A stretch of DNA of 22,313 nt from positions 1 through 22,313 of IMG/VR virus record IMGVR_UViG_3300044991_000074, one strand, 5' to 3'. The notes under the pieces were generated by a model. That model was not told where the DNA came from. It ran no database searches and saw only the letters and a program-made list of their open reading frames with translations. Source of the DNA: a virus. Position numbers and translations under genes: made by a program. Each line of letters begins with the position of its first letter. The first letter of the stretch is position 1. Positions 15,042-22,313 of the stretch are shown piece by piece.

Positions 15042-17456
15042 TTACCTGAGGTATTTTTGTATCAGACTTTGATCTGATGCGTTTAATTGTGAGCCCAAAG
15101 CTCCACTGCCACCGGCAGGTAGCACCATTTTAATGTAGTCTTCGAAATTTGGGTACTGGCTTTGCAAATAAATGCTGTTACTCCAAGATTTCATCAATGC
15201 TTCACGAGACTGGGGGTCACGCTTAGACTGCACAAACTTGTCGTAAGCTTCCGCAAACTTAGGATCGTCACGGTATTTCTCAATCAACTGGACTTCGTTT
15301 GATGGGCGTTTAGCCTGCTCAATCAAAGCATCGCGGTACAATTTCTCAGTATCACCCTTCTCACGCTCACGTTTAGCGCCTAGGGTCTGGATACCAGCTT
15401 CGCCCAAAGCAGTCATAAAGTTTGGTGACTTGTTAGCCATCAGGCTCAGACCCAACATCAGCAGGTCGTCATCTCCAAAGCCCTTACGCTCCTTGGCGGG
15501 GGTGACATCTTTGGCGGCTTCAACAATAGCTTTTTTGTCTTCGACTGTACCAAACTCATCGGGGCGCACAGGCTCCATTTTGTTGGGGTCGTAGGAGGGG
15601 GTTGTGGTTGTGATACCAAGATTGCGCATGGTTTCAGCATCACCAACTTTAGCGGCCAAACCTGCACCACGGACTCTATCGGCCATTTCTGCTTTTTGAA
15701 GCATTTCTGCTCGTTGGGCAGCACCGGGATAAGCGGCGGCTTGTTTTTCCAACTGGGCCGCTCTTGCAGCTTCCGTACCCACAGCGGCTTCGTCAGCCAA
15801 ACCTTGTTGAACACTGGCACGCGTGCCGGCTGGCATAGCCCGCCCTTGCTCATCCACAACCATAACAGGAGGTTCTTTTGGAGCCATCTCGATACGTCTC
15901 TTGACCGGCTGTGCGACAACGGCTTCTGCCGCATTTGCTTTAGCTCTCTGTGCAAGCGCAAGCGCTTCCAGACCTTCAGCGGTCTGTGCAACTTTACGGG
16001 TTGCAGACATCGGATCAACAACCATACTACCCAACTCACCAGCAGTACGAAAACCGCGCAGTGTGGGGTCTGTTGACTCTGCCTCACGGCCTAAATATTC
16101 TGTGCCCAAACGCTTCAAATGAGCGCTGCCAAGCGCAGGCTCGGGGTTCTTATAACCGAACGGACGCATGACTGCCGTTGAAATATCAACAGGCGCACCA
16201 GCAAGGTTGTAAGGCAAGTCGCTAATACCCAACGCCATTTGACGAGGAGCTTCGCCAGACTTGATAACTTCGGACAGCTTGCCTTCTTTACGGCCTTTGC
16301 CAGAAGACGGCGTTAAAAACGCGGGTTTGCTCAACGCTTCGATTTCTTTTTCGGTCAACCCTTCGGGCAATGTAGGGGCTGCTTGTGCCTGTGCGGGTGC
16401 AGGCTTAGCTGGAAGAACCTGTTCGGCTTGTGCTGACCCAATTGGTATAGCCGATGTCAATACTGGCGCCATCTTCTTTTGCGCCCAAGCAAGCACATCA
16501 CCAACAGTCTTTTTACCACCTAGCACTTCTGGATTAGCCGTAAGAATCTTGTCTTTATTTTTAGGATCGGCTTTATCTAAGAACGCACCAATAGGCGTGC
16601 TAGGGTCAGCAGATAAAAGTTTTGCTCCTGTAGGCGTACCTAAGAAATGTGTCGTGTATAACTCAGAAGCTTTGGGTGCACGGCCAAGTTGTTTAGTCAA
16701 CGCGGCTTGGTTCTGAGCAAGTGCTTTTACGCCAACCCGAATGTTTTCCATAGGATCGGTACGTTTCTTAGGATCACCGCCCAAACCTTTAAACGTTTCA
16801 TCTATCACTTGGAAGAAACTTGTAGCAGATGAACGGGGCTTGCCAGTTTTAGGATCAATTGGTTTTGCCTTGGGGTCAAAGTTACTTTCAACACCAGAAA
16901 TCTGTAACGCCACTGCTGCGGGAACGCCTTGCATTTGCGCTTCATCAATGATGGCTTGTCGGTAGTCCACCACTTTATCGCCTTTTGCGTAGCCGGGAAC
17001 ACCGCCGCCAGACATGCGCATTACAGGCTCGCTTTGCTGGGCAAAGTTAAACATGCCGCCCATACCGCCAGTGGCCATACCTTCTTCATCGTCTTCGTAG
17101 CCTGCAATGCCGCCGTCAGCCATACCCCGCATATTAGGCGTGGGGATACGAGCTATACCTTGGTCTTCTGGAAGTTCGGTCTGTACACGACCGCCAGAGC
17201 CTGTTTGCAACTGGCCACCATATTCAGTCATTACAGGCTGTGCGCCCATACTAGCAACCGCAGCGTCGGCTACTTTAGGCATCTCTTGCCCAGCGGCTTT
17301 AGCTTGCGCCGCCATGCGCATCTGTTTGCGTTGATTGCTTTCAGACACAGCCAAAGACAGGATATATGGGTCGCCCTTGTGCATCATGGCGTACTGCTGT
17401 AACGCTGGGTCTGGCAAGCCCCGCAGGGTAGATGTGATTTGGTTTACGTTAATCAT
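15042..17456 (-). CDS. Virion protein with lytic transglycosylase (SLT) domain, about 804 aa
   Basis: An SLT-type lytic transglycosylase domain lies near residues 165-345 (numbered from the longer TTG start). It shows VALQISGVESNFDP with probable catalytic E193, then SATSFFQVIDETF and ENIRVGVKALAQ. Ahead of it are Gly/Met-rich stretches with MADGGI (115-120) and RMSGGGVPGYAKGD. The rest is helical and includes LMLGLSLMANKSPNF near 670, a pattern I associate with internal virion proteins. It probably cuts peptidoglycan during DNA entry, like T7 gp16, rather than acting as a late endolysin; that is inference. I take the ATG at 17456 (MINVNQITS). A TTG at 17465, adding MKN and overlapping the 360-aa gene stop by four bases, is the alternative. 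Neither start has a strong ribosome site. Confidence 0.85.
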   Translation of the reverse strand: MINVNQITSTLRGLPDPALQQYAMMHKGDPYILSLAVSESNQRKQMRMAAQAKAAGQEMPKVADAAVASMGAQPVMTEYGGQLQTGSGGRVQTELPEDQGIARIPTPNMRGMADGGIAGYEDDEEGMATGGMGGMFNFAQQSEPVMRMSGGGVPGYAKGDKVVDYRQAIIDEAQMQGVPAAVALQISGVESNFDPKAKPIDPKTGKPRSSATSFFQVIDETFKGLGGDPKKRTDPMENIRVGVKALAQNQAALTKQLGRAPKASELYTTHFLGTPTGAKLLSADPSTPIGAFLDKADPKNKDKILTANPEVLGGKKTVGDVLAWAQKKMAPVLTSAIPIGSAQAEQVLPAKPAPAQAQAAPTLPEGLTEKEIEALSKPAFLTPSSGKGRKEGKLSEVIKSGEAPRQMALGISDLPYNLAGAPVDISTAVMRPFGYKNPEPALGSAHLKRLGTEYLGREAESTDPTLRGFRTAGELGSMVVDPMSATRKVAQTAEGLEALALAQRAKANAAEAVVAQPVKRRIEMAPKEPPVMVVDEQGRAMPAGTRASVQQGLADEAAVGTEAARAAQLEKQAAAYPGAAQRAEMLQKAEMADRVRGAGLAAKVGDAETMRNLGITTTTPSYDPNKMEPVRPDEFGTVEDKKAIVEAAKDVTPAKERKGFGDDDLLMLGLSLMANKSPNFMTALGEAGIQTLGAKREREKGDTEKLYRDALIEQAKRPSNEVQLIEKYRDDPKFAEAYDKFVQSKRDPQSREALMKSWSNSIYLQSQYPNFEDYIKMVLPAGGSGALGSQLNASDQSLIQKYLR

Positions 17457-17461
17457 ATTCT

Positions 17462-18544
17462 TCAACCCATGTTATAGATAGCTAACTCAGCCAGACCAGC
17501 AGGGCGGTCGTCAACAGAACCACCTTCAGCAAACGCACCCAGTGCTTTACCTGTAATACCCAAACCTGCTACCTGTTGAACCATTGATGGGGGTTGCTGG
17601 TACATCGTAGAAGATAGCTGCGACATAGGCAAACCACGAATCATGTCAGACATGAAGCCCATCTGTTTGTATGGGTAGTTCTGGTAGTTCAAAAAGTCTT
17701 GGTACTCAGTGTTCAAAGCGTTCTGCATTTGCTGTTGTTGCTGAGCACCGAAACGATTTTGAACATCCAAGAGTCCAAGGTTCTGGCCGTACTGTGTCTG
17801 TCCAATATCAGCCAAAGACTTAGCGCCTGTCATGGCTGTCTGCAAACCTTGTAGTCCAAGACCTGCGCCAAACTGTTGTTGCTGTGCGTTTAATTGTTGT
17901 CCAGCCAAGTTCTGCGCTTGGGATTGGTTGAACTGCCCCATGGCTTGTTGGTAGGCGTCTTGAAGTCCCTTGGCTTGAATGTCGCCTTTTTGACGCATTA
18001 AAGAAGCGTTGAGTTGGTTATTGGCAAGAAGATTGCCGCTACCACCAAAAGCACCGGAACGAGCAGCTTGGGCATTTTGCATTTGGCGGGCAATTTCCCC
18101 CTGCCGCTGTGCGTCTGATTGCTGTCTTGCAACAACCGTGTCCATGTACGGAGACATGTACTGGCCAACTGAGCCCGTGCCGGGCTGAAACTTACCTTGT
18201 GCGTCGTATCCGGGCAGCGTGTTTGTTCCCGTAAATTGCTGTGCTTGGTATGGGTTAAATGTGTACTGCGTATTGAGTGCGCCAAGACCGGCCAAACCCG
18301 CCATAGCGGTAGCGTCGCCCAACTGGGGGGCAGTCTGCATCAGCCCTGCGTTCTCAAACGACTGTTGCTGCAAAGGCGTGAACTGCGCTTGACGATCCCT
18401 CATGTACTGCATGTAGGGGTTTTCCTCGAGATCAGTGTAAAGCTCTGCCGTACCTAGCAGTTTTCTTGCAAAGGGAGCAATGTCCTCTGCGAAGCCTATA
18501 CTCGATTCTTGATACTGTGTTGGTTTTACTGCGGCTGTAGCCAT
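17462..18544 (-). CDS. Gln-rich virion protein, possible DNA-transfer/internal protein, 360 aa
   Basis: The protein is rich in Gln, Ala and Asn, with long amphipathic helices (about 135-285) containing short Q-runs such as FGAQQQQQMQN, and a Gly-rich turn GAFGGSGN at 165-171. The C-terminal end has FAEGGSV at 338-344, the same Gly motif seen in its neighbours. I recognise the pattern from environmental podovirus-like phages, where it is unnamed or taken as an internal/DNA-transfer protein; there is no catalytic motif. It lies between the 974-aa and transglycosylase genes, which supports a virion role. AAGGA at 18552-18556 sits seven bases before the ATG and overlaps the stop of the preceding gene. 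Exact role unknown. Confidence 0.75.
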   Translation of the reverse strand: MATAAVKPTQYQESSIGFAEDIAPFARKLLGTAELYTDLEENPYMQYMRDRQAQFTPLQQQSFENAGLMQTAPQLGDATAMAGLAGLGALNTQYTFNPYQAQQFTGTNTLPGYDAQGKFQPGTGSVGQYMSPYMDTVVARQQSDAQRQGEIARQMQNAQAARSGAFGGSGNLLANNQLNASLMRQKGDIQAKGLQDAYQQAMGQFNQSQAQNLAGQQLNAQQQQFGAGLGLQGLQTAMTGAKSLADIGQTQYGQNLGLLDVQNRFGAQQQQQMQNALNTEYQDFLNYQNYPYKQMGFMSDMIRGLPMSQLSSTMYQQPPSMVQQVAGLGITGKALGAFAEGGSVDDRPAGLAELAIYNMG

Positions 18545-18551
18545 GATCTAT

Positions 18552-18556
18552 TCCTT
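18552..18556 (-). promoter_or_regulatory. Shine-Dalgarno AAGGA overlapping the previous gene's stop
   Basis: On the minus strand the sequence reads TAAGGA, so the stop codon of the 974-residue gene supplies part of the ribosome site for the 360-residue gene, seven bases before its ATG. This suggests translational coupling. Confidence 0.6.
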
Positions 18557-21479
18557 AAGCGGGAAGATATTTATCAGAACGGCTATTGGCCGCTACTTTG
18601 TTTTTGCCTGTGGTCTTACCGCGTGCACGTTGCACACGATCCATCATGGCGTAAAGTTTTTTGGCTCCGGCTTCAGTTGAGCCATTACCCAACTCAGACA
18701 CGATACGCGCAGGGATTACAAACTCACCATCGGCAAGGCGTGCGGGTTGACGGTTGCGCCCAATCGTTGCAGGGATGCTATCAGACACGCCATCACCGGG
18801 GCCTTTGAGTAAACGACCGCCATCTGAGTAAGAACCCAACGAGCCAAGACCGCCGCCCATGGCGTAGCCACGGGGAAGTAAACCGCCATTTGCGCTGGCG
18901 ACCGACCCGCCTACTGTACCTGTGGTGGAGCCCGTATTTCCGTCAGTGCTTGCAGGGCCAAGCCCAAAACTTTCCGGTATAGACGTATCAGGTGGCGCCG
19001 GATTAAATCCAGAAATAGTGTTCCCCGTATTACCTGATGGGCCTGTTGGCCCGTCTCCACCACCGCCTGCACCAGCCGCGCTAGCCAAAGCTGCGGCAGT
19101 TAAATAGCCTTCGTAGTCGCCAGCAAACTTGCGGCCTTCTCTTTTACCGTACATCAAGTAGTGCTCGTATGCAGACGTAAAGTTAGACTTGCCTGATTTC
19201 AACTCGGCTGCAACATCGGGGTTAGCCGCAAGGTACTCGGTTTCGTTAAAGTAAGATTGTGGGTTACCGGGTACTCCTACAACCGTTGTAGCTTTGTCTG
19301 TTGTTTTAGCTCCCAGTTTTGGCATTTTTCTACCCAACACAGCTTCGTCATACCGCTGCATTACGGGTCTATTTTTTGTTTCTGCTTTACGCTGGGTTAA
19401 ATTTTTACCCTTGCCCATGAGATAGTTGTATGCGTCCAACGAGTCGTCCGTCATCTTGTTATAGTAAGCCTCGGGGTCTTTTCGTACTGGAGATGTGTAT
19501 CCCAAACTTCCGCCACCGGCGGTATACGCATTTCTAACAGACTCCATACCGGGAAAACCACCTGTTGGACGACCGGGAATGTTTGGCTGAACTGTGACTG
19601 TGCCATCTGGATTTCTAGTGATATCACCGGGAGTTCTAGTAAGTGGGTTGCCCGTGTCGTTGCCATAAAAACCTGTAGGAGTCACGTTAACAAAAGGATC
19701 CGGCGGTGGGATCACAACAGGTATAAGCTCGCATGCAGTGCCTGCTGCATTTGGTCGATATCCGGCGGGGCAAGTAAGCTGTGTTTTAGTTTCTGTTTTT
19801 TGTTTGGCCGCGTCGTAACGTGCTTGTACTTCTCTGGTAGAAAGACCAAACGCTTGCGCCATATCGTTCACGGAGTAACCACCCTCGTCCATGAATTTGA
19901 CCCAGTCTTTGTCGGAAACGTTTCCGCTTAACTTTTTGGAAAGTGCGTACGCTCCTTCATCTAGTTTGTATCCACGTTTGATGTCGGCCAGTGACCAGCC
20001 GGCGTACTTGGGGTCGTTTGCTAAAGCCGCTTTGTAGTACTCGTCAGGATCAATACCCTGCGCAGTTAACTGATTGTAAATACCAAGCGTGCCAGAACCG
20101 CGAGTGTCAAGGGTAGAACCGACAAACGGACTGGTCAAACTAGCAATGTACGCATTGACTGCGGCGGGGTCAGCGTTTGTAGCCTTGGTTGCTGCGGTAA
20201 TGTCTGCGGTTGGGTTTGCTGCTAAATAGCTACCAATTTGCTCGTTAGTGTATTGCGTGTACGTAGGGGCTGCAGTGGCGGCTTGAACCACCGGCGCGGT
20301 TGTTGTAGTATCCGCTTGGGTTACCGGCGCGGTTGTTGTAGCAGTTGTTGCAACTTGGGCTGCGGGGGGCGCGGCGGCATACGTAAGCCCACTCATATTG
20401 CCTGTATAACCTAGATTTTGTGCTACGGCTGCGGCATCGGCTTGACTCAAACCATATTTGCTTACAACGTCTTGCGCACTCATACCAGCTTCGGCAAGTA
20501 ATCGGCTAGCCTCTCCGTAGTTTCCTGCTTGATACGCGGCAAGGGCGGCGTCGCCACCACCAGCCAAAGCCACAATACCGCCTTCAGCCATAGGAGTTGT
20601 TTGTTGCTGTGGTGGTTGGTTTAAAGAACCCACGCCAAGTTCATACGGGTTTGGATTCTGTTGGTAAAACAGATTGCGCTGACCTTGGAATGTTTTGTTT
20701 CCAAACTCACTGGTTTTGACAGGCGTCATTTCACGCATGCCGTACAGGGGGTCGGGCCTGCCCGTATCTGGGTTAATGTTAAAAGCCATCTGGCGGATAC
20801 GACCAGTGTCTTTTGGGTCAGGCAGTTTTGTGGTTGTGGGAACCATCAAGCCTGCTGCAATTGGTGCGGCAGCGTAAGCAAGATTGCCAAAGTTTTGTTT
20901 GGCAAAATCCAATGGATTAGTGGCAGCAGCTTTCAGTCCTGAACTTGCCAGTTCAGACGCAGACATCGTGGCAGGATTGGCGTTGCTCTTTAAAAACTCA
21001 TTAAACGCTTGGCCAGACGAGCCTTGTGCGGCTGCAACATCCCCAAATACTTGGGGGCCTGTACCAGTAGCAGACCCCGCTAAAGCTTCTGTCATCCCCG
21101 CGCCTGTACCAGCGCCCATTAAACTCTCGCCAAGACCCGACCCACCATACGCACCCAATCCGGCCATAAGTCCGCGAGACAAACTGCCGGTAGCTAAAGT
21201 AGTAATACCACCCGTAGTAAGACCGGCCATCATGGAAGACATACCCAATCCCGCAGGGCCAAGGAACGCGCCAAGCGCGATAGGGGCAACTGCTTTGAAC
21301 AGGTCAGACAGAAGGCCCGCTTCGGGTAAACCCGTAGTAGGATTAATAGTCAGCGTTGTGCCGTTAGCTTGGGCAAAGCGTTGTAGATTCCGGACTTCGT
21401 CCGGCGTCATGTGTACAAGTAACGAGTCGTCACCGCGGCCTTGCGATGCTACTTGTTCGGCAAACTTATGCAGGCTCAT
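18555..21479 (-). CDS. Gly/Ala/Thr-rich phage virion protein, 974 aa
   Basis: No enzyme motif is visible. The N-terminus has VHMTPDEVRNLQRFAQANG (22-40) and INPTTGLPEAG (45-55), a pairing I remember from podovirus-like environmental phages. A long Gly/Ala hydrophobic region (~56-130) follows. MAEGGIVALAGGGD (~296-309) leads into helical, possibly HTH-like repeats (SAQDVVSKYGLSQADAAAVAQ and SVNDMAQAFGLSTREVQA) and a Thr/Ala linker with two 11-residue repeats. Near 744-784 is an EYLAANPDVAAELKSG...YEHYLMYGKREGR segment, recalling short repeats of large secreted proteins. The C-terminus carries GDGVSDSIPATIG and LADGEFVIPARIV (~912-925), resembling ends of phage tape-measure-like proteins. A virion/injection role is inferred. 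GAGAGG lies five bases before the ATG. It is the third gene of the visible virion operon. Confidence 0.8.
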   Translation of the reverse strand: MSLHKFAEQVASQGRGDDSLLVHMTPDEVRNLQRFAQANGTTLTINPTTGLPEAGLLSDLFKAVAPIALGAFLGPAGLGMSSMMAGLTTGGITTLATGSLSRGLMAGLGAYGGSGLGESLMGAGTGAGMTEALAGSATGTGPQVFGDVAAAQGSSGQAFNEFLKSNANPATMSASELASSGLKAAATNPLDFAKQNFGNLAYAAAPIAAGLMVPTTTKLPDPKDTGRIRQMAFNINPDTGRPDPLYGMREMTPVKTSEFGNKTFQGQRNLFYQQNPNPYELGVGSLNQPPQQQTTPMAEGGIVALAGGGDAALAAYQAGNYGEASRLLAEAGMSAQDVVSKYGLSQADAAAVAQNLGYTGNMSGLTYAAAPPAAQVATTATTTAPVTQADTTTTAPVVQAATAAPTYTQYTNEQIGSYLAANPTADITAATKATNADPAAVNAYIASLTSPFVGSTLDTRGSGTLGIYNQLTAQGIDPDEYYKAALANDPKYAGWSLADIKRGYKLDEGAYALSKKLSGNVSDKDWVKFMDEGGYSVNDMAQAFGLSTREVQARYDAAKQKTETKTQLTCPAGYRPNAAGTACELIPVVIPPPDPFVNVTPTGFYGNDTGNPLTRTPGDITRNPDGTVTVQPNIPGRPTGGFPGMESVRNAYTAGGGSLGYTSPVRKDPEAYYNKMTDDSLDAYNYLMGKGKNLTQRKAETKNRPVMQRYDEAVLGRKMPKLGAKTTDKATTVVGVPGNPQSYFNETEYLAANPDVAAELKSGKSNFTSAYEHYLMYGKREGRKFAGDYEGYLTAAALASAAGAGGGGDGPTGPSGNTGNTISGFNPAPPDTSIPESFGLGPASTDGNTGSTTGTVGGSVASANGGLLPRGYAMGGGLGSLGSYSDGGRLLKGPGDGVSDSIPATIGRNRQPARLADGEFVIPARIVSELGNGSTEAGAKKLYAMMDRVQRARGKTTGKNKVAANSRSDKYLPA
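20281..20346 (-). repeat. Two tandem 33-bp units encoding an 11-residue Thr-rich repeat
   Basis: Units 20281-20313 and 20314-20346 share a perfect 19-base core (20290-20308 and 20323-20341). They encode TTTAPVTQADT and TTTAPVVQAAT inside the Thr/Ala linker of the 974-residue protein. The 33-base spacing keeps the frame, so copy changes would lengthen the linker without breaking the protein. Confidence 0.85.
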
Positions 21480-21513
21480 TTTTGCCTCTCAAAATGGGGG
21501 TTGGTCGATAATA

Positions 21514-21786
21514 TCATGTTGACGTCTTTATGCGAAGCATTTGGCTACCAGCTTGTACACCATCTTGTGTATCTCTGTAAACATCACCCAAGCGCAAGTT
21601 AGCAAAGTCAGCTTCAGTCGGCAGTGTCTCGATGTTCAGATTCAGCGTTGCCCCACCCATGTCACCGGGGTTGTTTAACTGATTGAAGTACAGGCGTAAG
21701 ACGTTGTTTAGTTGGCTGAAGTAGCGGGCATCGTACTCTCTTGGAGCCAGTGGCAAACTTGGTGGGGGTGCGTTTAGTTCAGCCAC
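21514..21786 (-). CDS. Small conserved virion-associated protein, 90 aa (GTG start)
   Basis: A Pro-rich start (LNAPPPSLPLAPREYDARY) is followed by a short helical segment NVLRLYFNQLNNPG and a beta-like half ending DTQDGVQAGSQMLRIKTS. I recall this arrangement (PPPS-LPLAPREYD, then LRLYFNQLN) as a small unnamed protein beside structural genes in environmental podovirus-like phages. The start is GTG, backed by GGAGGAGA at 21793-21800 six bases upstream, on the minus strand. It begins three bases after the stop of the large structural gene, and its ribosome site is inside that gene's last codons, so the two are likely coupled. It ends 34 bases before the 974-residue gene. Function unknown. Confidence 0.75.
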   Translation of the reverse strand: MAELNAPPPSLPLAPREYDARYFSQLNNVLRLYFNQLNNPGDMGGATLNLNIETLPTEADFANLRLGDVYRDTQDGVQAGSQMLRIKTST

Positions 21787-21789
21787 AAG

Positions 21790-22313
21790 TCATCTCCTCC
21801 CATCAGGTCTGATGTCAATACGAGGAGCGCCCAACTGCCAGCAAGTGTTAATTTGGTTGGAGCTAATCTTAAAAATCATCTGGCGACCGCGCATGCGTGT
21901 GTATATCTGCCCTGTAAACTGTTCTGTAATAACGTATGTATTACTCTTAGACACAGGTTGTGAAGCTGTACTTGTAACCCCAGAGCCAGAATTAGCCAAC
22001 CCTTGCAAAGTCATGGCTACTGAGGGTAGCGCACCAGCGGGAGTACTCTCAGCGTTCTCAAAGGTCAAGTCAGGTAATACACGCCACACAAAACCAAAGT
22101 TATGGCCGTCACCAATATCAAACTCAGACGAGCTAATGTAAGCATCAATCGCAACAGCGGTGCCGGTTGTATTGTCATTCAAACCTGTCTCATGGTTAAT
22201 CAAATTACCTGTGGCTGTGTTCGTAAAATAGTTTGCCGCAATTGGGTATGACTGCAAGCCTGAATCTAGCCAAGCAGTACGTGACATGGTGCCGTAATAC
22301 CAGATTTTCTCAA
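21790..22313 (-). CDS. C-terminal part of a large virion structural protein (5' end outside window)
   Basis: The frame is open past the Met at 22287 up to the window edge, and the residues before it (EKIWYYGTMSRTAW) look like continuing protein. I therefore read a 3' fragment of a longer gene, not a 165-residue gene. The visible part is beta-rich: DAYISSSEFDIGDGHNFGFVWRV, LPDLTF, a QIYTRMRGRQMIFKISS stretch, and a basic end RIDIRPDGRR. The EFDIGDG and RGRQ patterns match my memory of large head-tail joining or packaged-DNA-stabilisation proteins in podovirus-like phages (compare P22 gp10), but that name is a guess. It is the first visible gene of the minus-strand virion operon and its stop lies three bases before the next gene's GTG. 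Confidence 0.7.
   Translation of the reverse strand, partial: EKIWYYGTMSRTAWLDSGLQSYPIAANYFTNTATGNLINHETGLNDNTTGTAVAIDAYISSSEFDIGDGHNFGFVWRVLPDLTFENAESTPAGALPSVAMTLQGLANSGSGVTSTASQPVSKSNTYVITEQFTGQIYTRMRGRQMIFKISSNQINTCWQLGAPRIDIRPDGRR
21793..21800 (-). promoter_or_regulatory. Strong Shine-Dalgarno GGAGGAGA before the GTG start
   Basis: On the minus strand GGAGGAGA lies six bases ahead of the GTG at 21786, inside the last codons of the upstream structural gene. It supports the GTG start of the 90-residue protein. Confidence 0.75.

Noticed and set aside
15458-16087. 209-residue minus-strand open frame
   Set aside because: Overlaps the transglycosylase gene in another frame and has basic, low-complexity residues; a shadow.
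17457-17465. TTG start for the transglycosylase protein
   Set aside because: Possible four-base overlap coupling, but the ATG three codons later gives a normal start, so it is kept only as an alternative.
20884-21522. 212-residue plus-strand open frame
   Set aside because: Antisense to the 974-residue gene, whose protein has clear phage patterns; a shadow caused by Gly/Ala-rich codons.
21790-22287. Complete 165-residue gene from the Met at 22287
   Set aside because: The frame continues to the window edge and the preceding residues look coding; it is read as a 3' fragment.

Overview
The window reads as a slice of a tailed double-stranded DNA bacteriophage genome, short-tailed (podovirus-like) by gene content. 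It is about half G+C, almost wholly coding, and its gene families recall environmental phages of aquatic bacteria. A freshwater betaproteobacterial host is my guess from remembered relatives and is not shown by the sequence. I see no tRNA, rRNA, CRISPR array, insertion sequence, integrase or attachment site. No gap between genes exceeds about 75 bases.

The left third (1-6569, + strand) is a replication and regulation block. It holds an SNF2-type helicase cut by the window edge, a small helical protein, a protein with a cysteine cluster and acidic tail that resembles a phage single-strand-DNA-binding protein, a helix-turn-helix protein, a 60-residue protein, a primase-helicase (archaeo-eukaryotic-type primase domain plus DUF927-like ATPase) and a 71-residue protein. 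Spacing is tight, with some overlaps.

The right two thirds (6517-22313, - strand, read from right to left) is a virion block. In transcription order it contains the C-terminal part of a large structural protein entering from the window edge, a 90-residue protein, a 974-residue Gly/Ala/Thr-rich protein, a 360-residue Gln-rich protein, an approximately 804-residue protein with a lytic transglycosylase domain, and a 2839-residue polyvalent protein. Most of these genes are separated by 10 nt or fewer, or overlap by a few bases. The layout fits a late operon for proteins carried in the particle and delivered into the cell with the DNA, with the transglycosylase opening peptidoglycan. That role is inferred from family knowledge and gene order.

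The two blocks converge and overlap tail-to-tail by 53 bases, so no terminator lies between them. The most interesting object is the 2839-residue protein. It combines a zincin-type metallopeptidase motif (HEGTH), a WCTG-containing PcfJ-like domain followed by a leucine-rich-repeat-like segment, and a C-terminal region resembling phage polyvalent-protein domain LPD38. The gene for the WCTG/repeat segment drops to about one third G+C against about half on either side, which suggests a domain cassette acquired separately.
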